DNA from: Virgisporangium aurantiacum
Lineage (GTDB): Bacteria; Actinomycetota; Actinomycetes; Mycobacteriales; Micromonosporaceae
Direction of reading: 5' to 3'
Assembly: GCF_016863635.1 (NCBI RefSeq)
Contig: NZ_BOPG01000061.1
Location: 1-64,000 of the forward strand
DNA length: 64,000 bases
The notes beneath the pieces were generated by a model. It saw nothing but the letters and a program-made list of their open reading frames with translations. It had not been told where the DNA came from and did no database searches. Shown here in pieces: positions 26,773-35,386 of this stretch. The translations under genes and the position numbers were made by a program. Every line of letters starts with the position of its first letter. The first letter of the stretch is position 1.

Positions 26773-27728
26773 CAGGAATCACCCTCCACATCAACGGGCG
26801 CGCCCGTGTCGATCGACCGTCGAGCGGCCTCGATGATCCGGTGCACCCGGACCGCGTCGGCGACGCCGATCTCGGGCCGGCCGGTGCGGATGCCGGCCGC
26901 CAGCACGCCGAGCAGCGCGTCGACGGTGCCGGAGCCGGTCCAGGCGGTGGCCTGCGTTCCGCCGGTGCGTACCCGGAGCGCCGGCCGGGTGGCGTCGACG
27001 GTGAGCACGCCGTGCGAGCCGCTGATCCGGTACCGGTGCGTGGCCAGGCCAGCCGGGGCGATCCCGTGCACGGTCGCCGTCCGTCCACACACGACGGTGC
27101 TGGTGACACCGTTGGGGTGGTCGAGCATCAGGGTGACGAGCGTGTCGCCACCGGTCGCCCATACGCGCGTGACGTCGAGGCCGAGGATCGAGCAGACGGC
27201 GTCGACGGGGTACAGCGCGAGGTTCGCGAGTTCCCCGATCGGGGACGGGTCGCCGCCGGCGACGAGGAAGTCGGCCTGCACGTTCCACGGCAGCCCGACC
27301 TTGCCGGCGCGCACGGCGGCGCGGGTCGAGCGCAGCGCGCCGCCGAGCCGGATGTGGTGCGCGGGAACCACGACGACGTCGTTGTCGGCCGCGAGGCGCT
27401 CGATCTCGCGCGCCTCGGCCAGGGTCGCGGCGAGCGGCTTGTCGGCCAGCACGTGCTTTCCGGCGCGGACCGCGTCGGCGACGACCGTGCCGCGGACGTC
27501 GATCGGCGCGGCCACGCAGACGACGTCCGTCGCGTCGAACGCCTCCTGTAAAGAGGTGAAATGGCGCAGTCCGTGCTCGCCCGCGGTCTTCGCGGCCTTC
27601 TCCGTGCCGCCGGCGTCGGCCACGCCGACGAGCGTGAACGCCGGGTGCTTCGCGAACGCGGGTAGGTACATGTCCGTCTGATGGTCCTGTATCCCGATCC
27701 CGCCGAACCCCACCAGCACCACGCGCAT
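26772..27728 (-). CDS. Gfo/Idh/MocA family oxidoreductase
   Basis: A 318-residue NAD(P)-dependent dehydrogenase. The Rossmann motif is VLVGFGGIGIQDH and the cofactor/catalytic motif is VLADKPLAATLAEA, with a Lys-Pro pair. HHIRLGG lies where relatives bind substrate. It overlaps both operon neighbours by 1 nt. Two different members of this family side by side suggest successive or epimerising oxidations of a sugar or inositol-like compound. Confidence 0.88.
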   Translation of the reverse strand: MRVVLVGFGGIGIQDHQTDMYLPAFAKHPAFTLVGVADAGGTEKAAKTAGEHGLRHFTSLQEAFDATDVVCVAAPIDVRGTVVADAVRAGKHVLADKPLAATLAEAREIERLAADNDVVVVPAHHIRLGGALRSTRAAVRAGKVGLPWNVQADFLVAGGDPSPIGELANLALYPVDAVCSILGLDVTRVWATGGDTLVTLMLDHPNGVTSTVVCGRTATVHGIAPAGLATHRYRISGSHGVLTVDATRPALRVRTGGTQATAWTGSGTVDALLGVLAAGIRTGRPEIGVADAVRVHRIIEAARRSIDTGAPVDVEGDS

Positions 27729-28780
27729 CACGCGGCCACCTCCACCGGCAGGCCGGACGCGATCGACTCCTCGACCGCGACGCCCAGCGCCACCGCGCGG
27801 ACGGCGTCGGCGACCGGCATCGCGGGCGGTATCCCCTTCCCGGCGCCCTCGATCGCGTCGAGCCACGCGGCGAGCTGGACGGCGAACCCGTCGCCGCCGG
27901 CGGCCGGTACGAGCGTGGTGCCGGCCTCCGTCTGCAGGAGCCCCGACTCGCCGTCCCAGTCCTGGTCGAGCTGACCCGCGGTGCCGACCACGAGCACCTC
28001 GCGCCGGCTCAGCGTGGCCGGCCGGTGACCGCGGCTCATCTCGCAGATCGCCGTGGCGCCGTTCCGGTAGGTCACCACCATCTCGAGGTAGTCGTAGATG
28101 CGCAGGTCCGTGGCCGTCTCCTTGCGCCCGCGCGCCCGGACCGTCACCGGTTCGTCGCCCAGCCACCAGGTGGCGAGGTCGAGCAGGTGCACGCCGTTGT
28201 GCAGCGCGTGGCCGCCGGACTTCTCCGGGTCGGCGACCCAGGCGCTCCAGTCGGTCCAGATCCAGCCGCCGAGGATCGCCAGCCGTACGAGCACCGGCCG
28301 GCCGATCGTGCCGGCGTCGACGGTCTCCTTGACCGCCCGGCCGTAGTCGTAGGCGCGGTGGGTATGCGCGGCGAAGAGGACGCGGCCGGCGTCGGCGAAC
28401 CGGCGCTCCAGGTCCTTCGCATCGGCGACCGTGGTGGCGAGCGGCTTCTCGATGAGCAGGTGCCGGCCGGCCTCGGCGACCGCCGCGCCGACGGCCGCGT
28501 GGGTGTCGTTCGGGGTGCACACGATCGCGGCGTCGACGCCGGGCCAGCGCAGCGCCTCGGCGAGATCGGACCCGTACCGGATCCCGCCCTGGGACCGGGC
28601 GAACGCGGCGGCGCGGCCACCGTCGGCGTCGACGACACCGACGAGTTCGGCCCGCGGATCGGCGGCGATCGCGGCGCAGTGCACGCCGGCGATGAAGCCG
28701 GCGCCGACCAGGAGGACGCCGACCGGCCGGGTCGGTTGTGCTGCGGCGGTGTCCGGAGGCAGCACGGAACGGGGTTCCAT
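27728..28780 (-). CDS. Gfo/Idh/MocA family oxidoreductase, first gene of the transporter operon
   Basis: A 350-residue dehydrogenase with a Rossmann motif (VLLVGAGFIAGVHCAAI), the EKP motif (LLIEKPLATTVADA) and the substrate segment GGHALHNGVHLLD. The ATG at 28780 lies 7 nt from a predicted -10 box, so the transcript is probably leaderless. The start codon region overlaps an IclR-type operator. It heads nine genes reading to 19335. Confidence 0.88.
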   Translation of the reverse strand: MEPRSVLPPDTAAAQPTRPVGVLLVGAGFIAGVHCAAIAADPRAELVGVVDADGGRAAAFARSQGGIRYGSDLAEALRWPGVDAAIVCTPNDTHAAVGAAVAEAGRHLLIEKPLATTVADAKDLERRFADAGRVLFAAHTHRAYDYGRAVKETVDAGTIGRPVLVRLAILGGWIWTDWSAWVADPEKSGGHALHNGVHLLDLATWWLGDEPVTVRARGRKETATDLRIYDYLEMVVTYRNGATAICEMSRGHRPATLSRREVLVVGTAGQLDQDWDGESGLLQTEAGTTLVPAAGGDGFAVQLAAWLDAIEGAGKGIPPAMPVADAVRAVALGVAVEESIASGLPVEVAA

Positions 28781-28815
28781 GTCGCCATCCTGTGGTCGAC
28801 TCCGGGCCGTGTCAA
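28766..28815 (-). promoter_or_regulatory. Operon promoter with IclR-type operator over the start codon
   Basis: The -35 box TTGACA (28815-28810) and -10 box CAGGAT (28792-28787) are 17 bp apart, putting transcription start at or near the ATG. GGAAC-GGG-GTTCC (28766-28778) covers codons 1-5 of the first gene, as expected for a repressor site just after a leaderless start. Confidence 0.6.
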
Positions 28816-28850
28816 GGTCATCCGGCGGTCCGGAGATTGCGGATGCGTAA

Positions 28851-28893
28851 AACATGGAACATCTTGCCATGTTGTGACGCACTGCTTTAGCGT
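28851..28893 (+). promoter_or_regulatory. Promoter with IclR-type operator for the aminotransferase gene
   Basis: An inverted repeat with 7-bp outer arms AACATGG/CCATGTT (28851-28873) contains the half-site TGGAAC. The -35 box TTGCCA (28864-28869) and -10 box TAGCGT (28888-28893) are 18 bp apart. Transcription would begin close to the ATG at 28901, so this mRNA may also be leaderless. Confidence 0.5.
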
Positions 28894-28900
28894 CGCCAGC

Positions 28901-30223
28901 ATGCCAACACCTGAGTCTTCGCGGTCTCCGCGTGGTCAGGCGATCGCGGCGGCCGCCGCGCGCGTCATCCCCGGTGGTGTGAACTCCTCCACCCGCTACA
29001 TCGGTGAGCCCTACGCGTTCGTCGCGGCCGACGGTGCCTACGTGACCGACGCGGACGGTCGCCGGTACCTCGACTACCACGCCGCCTTCGGAGCGATCCT
29101 CCTCGGCCACAACGCCCCGGAAGTCAACGACGCGGCGCGGGCGGCGATGGACGGCGTCGACCTCACCGGTCTCGGCGTCACCGAGCTCGAGGTCGCGCTC
29201 GCCGAGCGGATCGTGGAGGTCATCCCCTCCGCCGAGCAGATGATCGCGACCATGAGCGGCTCCGAGGCGACCGCGCAGGCGATCCGGCTGGCCCGCGCCG
29301 TCACCGACCGGGACCTCATCATCAAGTTCCAGGGTGGGTTCCACGGCTGGCACGACGCGGTCGCCCGCAACGTGATCTCGGCGCCGGACAAGGCCTACGG
29401 ACGCGACCCGCTGTCCAAGGGCATCCTGGCGCAGGCCGTGGACTCCACGCTCATCGCCGAGTTCAACGACCTCGACTCGGTGGTGGACCTGTTCGACCGG
29501 TACCCCGACCGCATCGCCGCGGTGATCCTCGAACCCATCCCCCACAACGTCGGCGCGCTCGTGCCGACGAAGGATTTCGCACAGGGCCTGCGCGACGTGA
29601 CGCAGGAACGCGGCGCGATCCTGGTGTTCGACGAGGTGATCACCGGCTTCCGCCACGCGCTCGGCGGTTACCAAGAGGTGCTCGGGATCGTCCCGGACAT
29701 CACCACGTTCGGCAAGGGCATGGCCAACGGGTTCCCGATCGGCGGCGTGGCCGGCCGGCGCGACCTGATGGAGCATTTCAACGGCCGCACCGGCGACGTG
29801 CTGATGGCCGGCACGTTCAACGGCAGCCCGGTCGCCTGCGCCGCGGCCCTGGCGACCATCGATTACCTGAAGGCGCACCCCGACTTCTACGAGCGCACGC
29901 ACGGCTTCGGCGAGCGGATGCGGCAGGGCCTTGCCGACATCGTCACCGAACTGGAGATCGAGGCGACCCCGGCCGGCTTCGGCGGCGTCTTCGCGCTGTA
30001 CTTCACCAAGGCGCCCGTGCTCGGGTACCGCGACCTCATGCGCAACAACGACGCCGCGTACGTCGCGTTCCACCGCGGCATGACCGAGCGCGGCTTCCTG
30101 ATGCTCCCCATGTCGCTCAAGCGCAACCACATCTCCGGCGCGCACACGTCGGAGGAGATCGACCGGACGCTGGAGGCGGCCCGCGAGGTGCTCACGGAGC
30201 TTCGAAACACCGGCGTCGCCTGA
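28901..30223 (+). CDS. Glutamate-1-semialdehyde aminomutase-like class III aminotransferase
   Basis: A 440-residue PLP enzyme of the class III (HemL-like) family. PGGVNSSTRY near the start, SGSEATAQAIRLARA, VFDEVITGFR and TFGKGMANGFPIGG with the PLP-binding Lys are present. True HemL is a haem enzyme; this copy lies in a catabolic regulon and has no haem genes nearby, so an aminotransferase or aminomutase on a small amino compound is more likely. No ribosome site is evident before the ATG, which fits a leaderless transcript. Confidence 0.87.
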   Translation: MPTPESSRSPRGQAIAAAAARVIPGGVNSSTRYIGEPYAFVAADGAYVTDADGRRYLDYHAAFGAILLGHNAPEVNDAARAAMDGVDLTGLGVTELEVALAERIVEVIPSAEQMIATMSGSEATAQAIRLARAVTDRDLIIKFQGGFHGWHDAVARNVISAPDKAYGRDPLSKGILAQAVDSTLIAEFNDLDSVVDLFDRYPDRIAAVILEPIPHNVGALVPTKDFAQGLRDVTQERGAILVFDEVITGFRHALGGYQEVLGIVPDITTFGKGMANGFPIGGVAGRRDLMEHFNGRTGDVLMAGTFNGSPVACAAALATIDYLKAHPDFYERTHGFGERMRQGLADIVTELEIEATPAGFGGVFALYFTKAPVLGYRDLMRNNDAAYVAFHRGMTERGFLMLPMSLKRNHISGAHTSEEIDRTLEAAREVLTELRNTGVA

Positions 30224-30230
30224 CGTTTCC

Positions 30231-30259
30231 TTGACATGGAACGGTGTTCCATTAAAGCT
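30231..30259 (+). promoter_or_regulatory. Promoter with perfect IclR-type operator between -35 and -10
   Basis: TTGACA (30231-30236) is followed by the perfect palindrome ATGGAACGGTGTTCCAT (30236-30252). A -10 box near TAAAGC (30253-30258) lies after it. The operator fills the promoter spacer, so binding would exclude RNA polymerase. This is the best copy of the motif in the window. Confidence 0.72.
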
Positions 30260-30292
30260 CGTGAACCTCTGCTGTTCCCCTTCGGAGGGCTC

Positions 30293-32299
30293 ATGACGCT
30301 TATCGGTAACCGCGCGCGACTCCTTCTCGTCACCGTCACCGTAGGCGCGGTCGTCGCCTCGGTGGCGGGATCGGCGACCGGTCAGACCACGCCGTCCCCG
30401 GTGGTGGGAAAGGCCGGGAACCTCGTTCCCAACGGCGGTTTCGACACCGGCGACCGGTCCGGCCACCCGGCCGACTGGGCGGTCGACGGCAACGTGCCAG
30501 GCGCTACGATCGTGAACCTGTCGGCCTTCCGCAGTTCGGGCCTCGGCTCGCTGCAGGTCACCAACGCCGACGGTGGCACGGTGACGGTGACCAGTCCGCG
30601 CGCGGTGGCCGCGCCGGGCGCCACGTACACGGTGACCGCGAAGACCAAGGGCCGCAACGGCACACCGCCGGTGCTGTCCCTCGTCTTCACCAGCTTCGAG
30701 AACCAGGTGCTCGACACCCGCGCGGTCACGCCGCAGCCGTTGCTGGACTGGCAGACCGTCACGCTCCAGGGCGTCGCGCCGGAGCGCACCGCGAACGTCT
30801 CGGTGCGCATCTCGGCCGGCCCGACGGACGTGGGGCAGTACTACTGGGACGACCTGCGGCTCGACCAGGCGCCGGCCGCGTACGACCCGGCGCTGGGCGG
30901 CGAGCGGGAACTGTTCCTCGACGACTACCGCATCGAGTCCACAAAGGACGTCGGCCGGGTGGTGCACCCGGCGACCAGGCTGGCCGACCCGGTGATCCGG
31001 CCGGACAACCCGTGGGAGTCGTCGGCGTACATCTACGGGTCGGTGTTCAAGATCGGTGACACCTACCGGATGTGGTACGACTGCAACAACGACGTGCCGC
31101 CGGGCTACTACCTCTGCTACGCCGAGAGCCGCGACGGCAAGCGGTGGGTGAAGCCGCTGGGTCGCGGGACCATCGGGTACAAGGACATCCCGGCGTCGCA
31201 GACGAACCTCGTGGTCGCCGGCGGCGGCACGATCGCCTACAACCCGGAGGCCGTGCCGGAGCGGCGGTTCTCACTGCTGCAGTTCCGTGGCGGCGTCGTC
31301 AACGACACCCTCGGCTACTACGTCATGTTCTCGCCCGACGGCTACACCTGGACCAACCACGCCGACAAGCCGGTGCTGCTCGACGGCGACGTGTCCAACG
31401 TGACGTGGGACCAGCGCACGAAGCGGTACATCGCCACCATCAAGAAGCGCATGTTCACCGCCGCCACCCCGGGCATCTACAACCGGTCGGCGTTCGTCTC
31501 GACGAGCACCGACTTCGTCACCTGGACGACGCCCGTGCTCGGCGTCAGCGGCGACTACGCCGACACCGGCGCGGCGAAGGCGATCGGCGGGCTGGAGGGC
31601 CAGATCTACGGCATGCCCGTGCTGCCGTACGAGAGCACGTACGTCGGCCTGCCGTGGGTCTTCCTGATCACCAACTACACCACCGGTTCCCAGTCGGGCG
31701 CCGGTGCCGGCCCGATCAACCCGCAGATCGCGTCCTCCCGCGACCTGGTGAACTGGAGCCGGCCCGTGCGCGATCCGGCCATCGAGTCCGGCGACCCGGG
31801 CGCCTGGGACGACGGCGCGATCTACACCGCGTCGAACGCGCTCGTGACCGACCGCGAGATCCAGCTGTACTACGGCGCGTTCAACGCCGGCCACGGCGGG
31901 CAGGACACCACCGACCCGAACGCCGTGCCGTACAAAGGCCAGACGGGCCTCGCGACATGGCGGCGGGACGGCTTCGTCTCCCTCACCAACGCCGCCCGCC
32001 GCACCAGCGGCGACCCCGGGTTCGTGGTCACGAAGCCGGTGACGTTCACCGGCCGGGAGCTGAACCTCAACGCGGTGACGCGCGACGGTGGTTTCATCAA
32101 GGTCGAGGTCCTCGACGCCGTTTCGGGTCAACCGGTTCCCGGCTTCGAGGCGTCGAAGGCGCTGCCGATCGTCGGCGACCAGTACCGGGCCGAGGCCCGC
32201 TGGCTGGGCGGCGCGAAACTGTCCACATTGGCCGGTCGGGCCGTGAAGTTCAAGTTCCACGTCCAGGGCGCCGACCTCTACTCCTACTGGGTGAAGTGA
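30293..32299 (+). CDS. Secreted GH32/GH43-like five-bladed propeller protein
   Basis: A 668-residue secreted protein. A signal peptide (about 1-35) is followed by a carbohydrate-binding jelly-roll domain (about 42-205; LVPNGGFDTG, then YYWDDLRLDQ) and a beta-propeller typical of GH32/GH43-type glycosidases (ELFLDDYRIES, YRMWYDCNND, NNPQIASSRDLVNWS-like repeats). I cannot see the classic GH32 nucleophile motif, so the exact family and activity are uncertain. ATG 30293 has GGAGGG upstream. It is followed by a GH36 gene after 5 nt; the two probably act together on an extracellular glycan. Confidence 0.75.
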   Translation: MTLIGNRARLLLVTVTVGAVVASVAGSATGQTTPSPVVGKAGNLVPNGGFDTGDRSGHPADWAVDGNVPGATIVNLSAFRSSGLGSLQVTNADGGTVTVTSPRAVAAPGATYTVTAKTKGRNGTPPVLSLVFTSFENQVLDTRAVTPQPLLDWQTVTLQGVAPERTANVSVRISAGPTDVGQYYWDDLRLDQAPAAYDPALGGERELFLDDYRIESTKDVGRVVHPATRLADPVIRPDNPWESSAYIYGSVFKIGDTYRMWYDCNNDVPPGYYLCYAESRDGKRWVKPLGRGTIGYKDIPASQTNLVVAGGGTIAYNPEAVPERRFSLLQFRGGVVNDTLGYYVMFSPDGYTWTNHADKPVLLDGDVSNVTWDQRTKRYIATIKKRMFTAATPGIYNRSAFVSTSTDFVTWTTPVLGVSGDYADTGAAKAIGGLEGQIYGMPVLPYESTYVGLPWVFLITNYTTGSQSGAGAGPINPQIASSRDLVNWSRPVRDPAIESGDPGAWDDGAIYTASNALVTDREIQLYYGAFNAGHGGQDTTDPNAVPYKGQTGLATWRRDGFVSLTNAARRTSGDPGFVVTKPVTFTGRELNLNAVTRDGGFIKVEVLDAVSGQPVPGFEASKALPIVGDQYRAEARWLGGAKLSTLAGRAVKFKFHVQGADLYSYWVK

Positions 32300-32304
32300 T
32301 CTGA

Positions 32305-34377
32305 ATGACGGTCGAGCGGGTCGCCGACTCCTTTCTGCTCAACGGTGACGGCTTCAGCTACGCGTTCACCGCGGGCCTGCGTCACCTGTACTGGGGCGGC
32401 CCGCTCGACCGTGCCGACGTGCCCGCGCTCGTCGCCGACGGCGCCGGCCATCGCATCGGATCCAACACGTGGTCGTCGCCGCGGGCCCACCACGAGGAGT
32501 TCGTGGCGCACGGGGGACGCCGCTTCGACGAGGGTGCGCTGCTCGTCGAGTTCGCCGACGGCGTCACCGCGGTGGATCTGGCGTACTCCTCGTTCTCTAC
32601 CGAGGGTTCGACGCTGTCGGTGCTGCTGACCGACCGGTACCGGCCGCTCGCCGTGACGCTCCGGTACGAGGTCCGCGGGCCGGCGCTGGTCCGGTCGGTC
32701 GCGGTCGAGAACCGGGGCGACAGCCCGGTGACGCTCACCCGCGCGGCGTCGGCGACCTGGGCCGTGCCGTGGCAGGCGACGTACGACGCCACGACGCTCT
32801 CCGGTGGCTACGCCGCGGAGACCCAGATCCGCCGGTTCCCGCTGTCGGTGGGAAAGGCGGTCGTCGAGTCGCGGCGGGGCGTGCCGGGGCACGCGCACCA
32901 GCCGTGGCTCGCGGTCTCCGCGTCTTCGGTCTCCGAGGAGCACGGCGAGATCTGGTCGGTCGCGGTCGCGCACGGCGGGTCGTGGAAGCTCGTCGCGGAC
33001 CTGTCCGGCGACGGGTACACGCACGTGACCGGTGGCGTCAACGACTTCGATCTCCGGGTGGTGCTCGGGCCCGGTGACCGCTTCGAGTCGCCGGAGACGG
33101 TGGGCGTCTACGGCGCGGCCGGATTCGCCGACCTGACGGCGCGGTGGCACCGGTACGAACGGGAGTTCGTGCTGCCGCGTCCCGAGCGGCCGCGGCCGGT
33201 GCTCTACAACTCGTGGGAGTCCACGTTCTTCGACGTGCGTCACGGCGACCAGGTAGAGCTCGCGAAGCTGGCCGGCGAGATGGGCGTCGAACTGTTCGTC
33301 GTCGACGACGGCTGGTTCGCCGGTCGGCCCGACGACACGACCGGGCTGGGTGACTGGCGGCCCGACCCGGCGAAGCTTCCGGCCGGCCTGGCGGCGCTGT
33401 CCGACGAGGTGCACGCGCTCGGGATGCGCTTCGGGCTGTGGGTGGAGCCGGAGGCCGTCACCCCGGACAGCGACCTGTTCCGCGACCATCCCGACTGGGT
33501 GCACCGGTGGCCCGACCGCGAGCCGGCGACGGTGCGGCACAGCTACGGCCTCGACTTCGGCCTCCCCGCCGTCCAGGACTGGGCGGTCGGCACGCTCGAC
33601 CGGTTGGTGCGCGCGGGGAACCTCGACTTCCTGAAATGGGACCTGAACCGTTCGATGACCGACGCGACCGGCGCGGCGCAGCTCGCGCACGAGGCGGGCT
33701 TCCACGCCGTCGTCGACCAGTTGCGGGCGGCGCATCCGGACCTGTGGTTGGAGACGTGCGCGTCGGGCGGCGGCCGGGCCGACCTCGCCACGCTGTCGCG
33801 GTTCGAGCTGTCGTGGCCGTCGGACAACACCGACGCGCTGGAGCGACTGTCCATTCAGGAGGGTTACTCGCTCGTCCACTCGCCGCTGACGATGTCGTGC
33901 TGGGTCACCGACTCGCCCGGCTACCTGTCGCATCGCGCGGTGCCGTTGCGGTTCCGCTTCCACGTCGCGATGACCGGGATCCTCGGCGTCGGCGGCACCA
34001 TCCACCGGTGGCCGGCCGCGGAGCGGGTCGAGGCGGCCGGCTACGTGGCCCGGTACAAGGAGATCCGCGACACGGTTCAGCTCGGTGCCCGGTACCGGCT
34101 CGGGTCGGCGCGTTCGTCGGGCGGCCCCGCCGAGCGGTTCGCGGTGTGCTGCGTCGCGGCCGACGGGGCACAGGTGGCGCTGTTCGTGTTCGCCCGCACG
34201 GTACGGCAGGACGCCGGCGACCCGCCGGTGCGGCTGCGCGGCCTCGACCCGGCCGCCCGCTACCGCGACGTCGACAGCGGAACGGAGTACGGCGGCGCGT
34301 TCCTGATGCGGCACGGGCTGCGTCCGGTGCTGCGCGGAGACTACGCGAGCGCCCTGTTCGTCCTCGAACGGGTGTGA
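32305..34377 (+). CDS. GH36 alpha-galactosidase
   Basis: A 690-residue alpha-galactosidase of family GH36 without a signal peptide, so it should act in the cytoplasm on imported alpha-galactosides. The nucleophile lies in FLKWDLNRS (Asp446), the acid/base in WPSDNTDALERL (Asp507), and CASGGGRAD sits between them. An N-terminal beta-sandwich domain precedes the TIM barrel, as is usual. It starts 5 nt after the GH32-like gene and shares its IclR-operator promoter. Confidence 0.93.
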   Translation: MTVERVADSFLLNGDGFSYAFTAGLRHLYWGGPLDRADVPALVADGAGHRIGSNTWSSPRAHHEEFVAHGGRRFDEGALLVEFADGVTAVDLAYSSFSTEGSTLSVLLTDRYRPLAVTLRYEVRGPALVRSVAVENRGDSPVTLTRAASATWAVPWQATYDATTLSGGYAAETQIRRFPLSVGKAVVESRRGVPGHAHQPWLAVSASSVSEEHGEIWSVAVAHGGSWKLVADLSGDGYTHVTGGVNDFDLRVVLGPGDRFESPETVGVYGAAGFADLTARWHRYEREFVLPRPERPRPVLYNSWESTFFDVRHGDQVELAKLAGEMGVELFVVDDGWFAGRPDDTTGLGDWRPDPAKLPAGLAALSDEVHALGMRFGLWVEPEAVTPDSDLFRDHPDWVHRWPDREPATVRHSYGLDFGLPAVQDWAVGTLDRLVRAGNLDFLKWDLNRSMTDATGAAQLAHEAGFHAVVDQLRAAHPDLWLETCASGGGRADLATLSRFELSWPSDNTDALERLSIQEGYSLVHSPLTMSCWVTDSPGYLSHRAVPLRFRFHVAMTGILGVGGTIHRWPAAERVEAAGYVARYKEIRDTVQLGARYRLGSARSSGGPAERFAVCCVAADGAQVALFVFARTVRQDAGDPPVRLRGLDPAARYRDVDSGTEYGGAFLMRHGLRPVLRGDYASALFVLERV

Positions 34378-34428
34378 CGCCGGTGACACACCAGGAATCG
34401 CGGACCACGCGCGGCGGTTACCCGCGGC

Positions 34429-35082
34429 ATGACCACACTGGGAATCATCGGTAGCGGCAACATCGGCGGAACCGTGGCGCGGCTGGCCGTCGCCGCCGGC
34501 TACGACGTCGTCCTCAGCAACTCGCGCGGGCCGGAGACGCTCGCCGACCTGGTTGCCAAGCTCGGCCCGAAGGCCCGCGCGGCCACCCCGGCCGAGGCGG
34601 CGGAGGCGGGCGACCTGGTCGTGGTGACCGTCCCGCTGCACGCCTACCGGTCGGTGCCGGCCGCTCCGCTGGCCGGCAAGGTCGTCCTCGACACCAACAA
34701 CTACTACCCCGAGCGCGACGGCCGGGTCGCCGCCCTCGACGACGGATCCGCGACGACCAGCGGCCTGCTGCAGGAACACCTCGGCGCCGACGCGCACGTG
34801 GTGAAGGCGTTCAACAACATCTACGTCGTGGATCTCGCGGCGCTCCCACGCCCGGCCGGCGCCCCCGACCGCAGTGCCCTTCCGATCGCCGGCGACGACG
34901 CGGACGCCAAGGCCGCGGCGGCCGCCTTCCTCGACGCGATCGGCTACGACACGGTCGACGCGGGCACGCTGGCCGACAGCTGGCGCCAGGAACGCGACAC
35001 GCCGGTGTACGTCACCCCCTACCGCGACCACCCCGGCCCGGCCGCGGAGGTAAAGGCCGCACTGGCGAACGCCACCCGCTGA
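34429..35082 (+). CDS. NADPH-dependent F420 reductase / NADP oxidoreductase family protein
   Basis: A 217-residue single-domain Rossmann protein. The dinucleotide motif is GIIGSGNIGGTVARLA, followed by SNSRGP, a typical NADP-phosphate site in this family. VVVTVPLHAYRSVP and VVKAFNNIY are also family features. It may reduce F420 or another small substrate; members include several unrelated activities. It begins 51 nt after the GH36 gene and ends 26 nt before dispersed palindrome copy 3. Confidence 0.85.
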   Translation: MTTLGIIGSGNIGGTVARLAVAAGYDVVLSNSRGPETLADLVAKLGPKARAATPAEAAEAGDLVVVTVPLHAYRSVPAAPLAGKVVLDTNNYYPERDGRVAALDDGSATTSGLLQEHLGADAHVVKAFNNIYVVDLAALPRPAGAPDRSALPIAGDDADAKAAAAAFLDAIGYDTVDAGTLADSWRQERDTPVYVTPYRDHPGPAAEVKAALANATR

Positions 35083-35108
35083 CCGCGGCGTTGCGGCACC
35101 TCGGAGCC

Positions 35109-35178
35109 GATCTTGCAGTTGTGGTGCCAGACAACGACTGAATTGCCATGTTTTGGTAGGCACCACAACTGCAAGATC
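35109..35178. repeat. Dispersed palindrome, copy 3
   Basis: The arms (35109-35128 and 35159-35178) are identical to copy 2 and the loop is again 30 nt but with unrelated sequence. The gene-free stretch 35083-35386 holds this palindrome, an AT-rich tract (about 35190-35290) and the NRPS promoter; I see no gene in it. Confidence 0.85.
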
Positions 35179-35287
35179 GACTTGCGCTCGCATAATCGAG
35201 CATTGTCGATTTACTGCTTGGCCGCTTTTTTTCCGGATTCAATGGAATCTTTGTTTTGTTCAGTAACCTGGCAACGAATTGCGCTTT

Positions 35288-35338
35288 CGGACAATGGTCC
35301 GATCGACCGTTGACACGTCTATGTGACCAATCTATGTT
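35288..35338 (+). promoter_or_regulatory. Consensus promoter of the NRPS operon
   Basis: TTGACA (35310-35315) and TATGTT (35333-35338) are separated by 17 bp, the best sigma70-type promoter in the window. A small inverted repeat CGGAC-AATG-GTCCG (35288-35301) ends 8 nt before the -35 box and could be an activator or repressor site. The region is markedly richer in A and T than its surroundings. Confidence 0.7.
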
Positions 35339-35386
35339 TGTCGTGCCGCTGCCGATCTGCCTCCCCAGGTCGGGTATTCGGCGTTC

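Noticed and set aside
28901..30223. hemL of haem biosynthesis
   Set aside because: No haem genes are nearby and its promoter carries the shared IclR-type operator.
28781..30967. A long upstream extension of the minus-strand oxidoreductase frame across the aminotransferase gene
   Set aside because: It lies antisense to a clear class III aminotransferase and has no domain. The Rossmann fold begins just after 28780.
8896..35178. The repeated palindromes as CRISPR repeats or insertion-sequence ends
   Set aside because: They are single dispersed copies 26 kb apart with no cas genes, no array spacing, and no transposase between arms.
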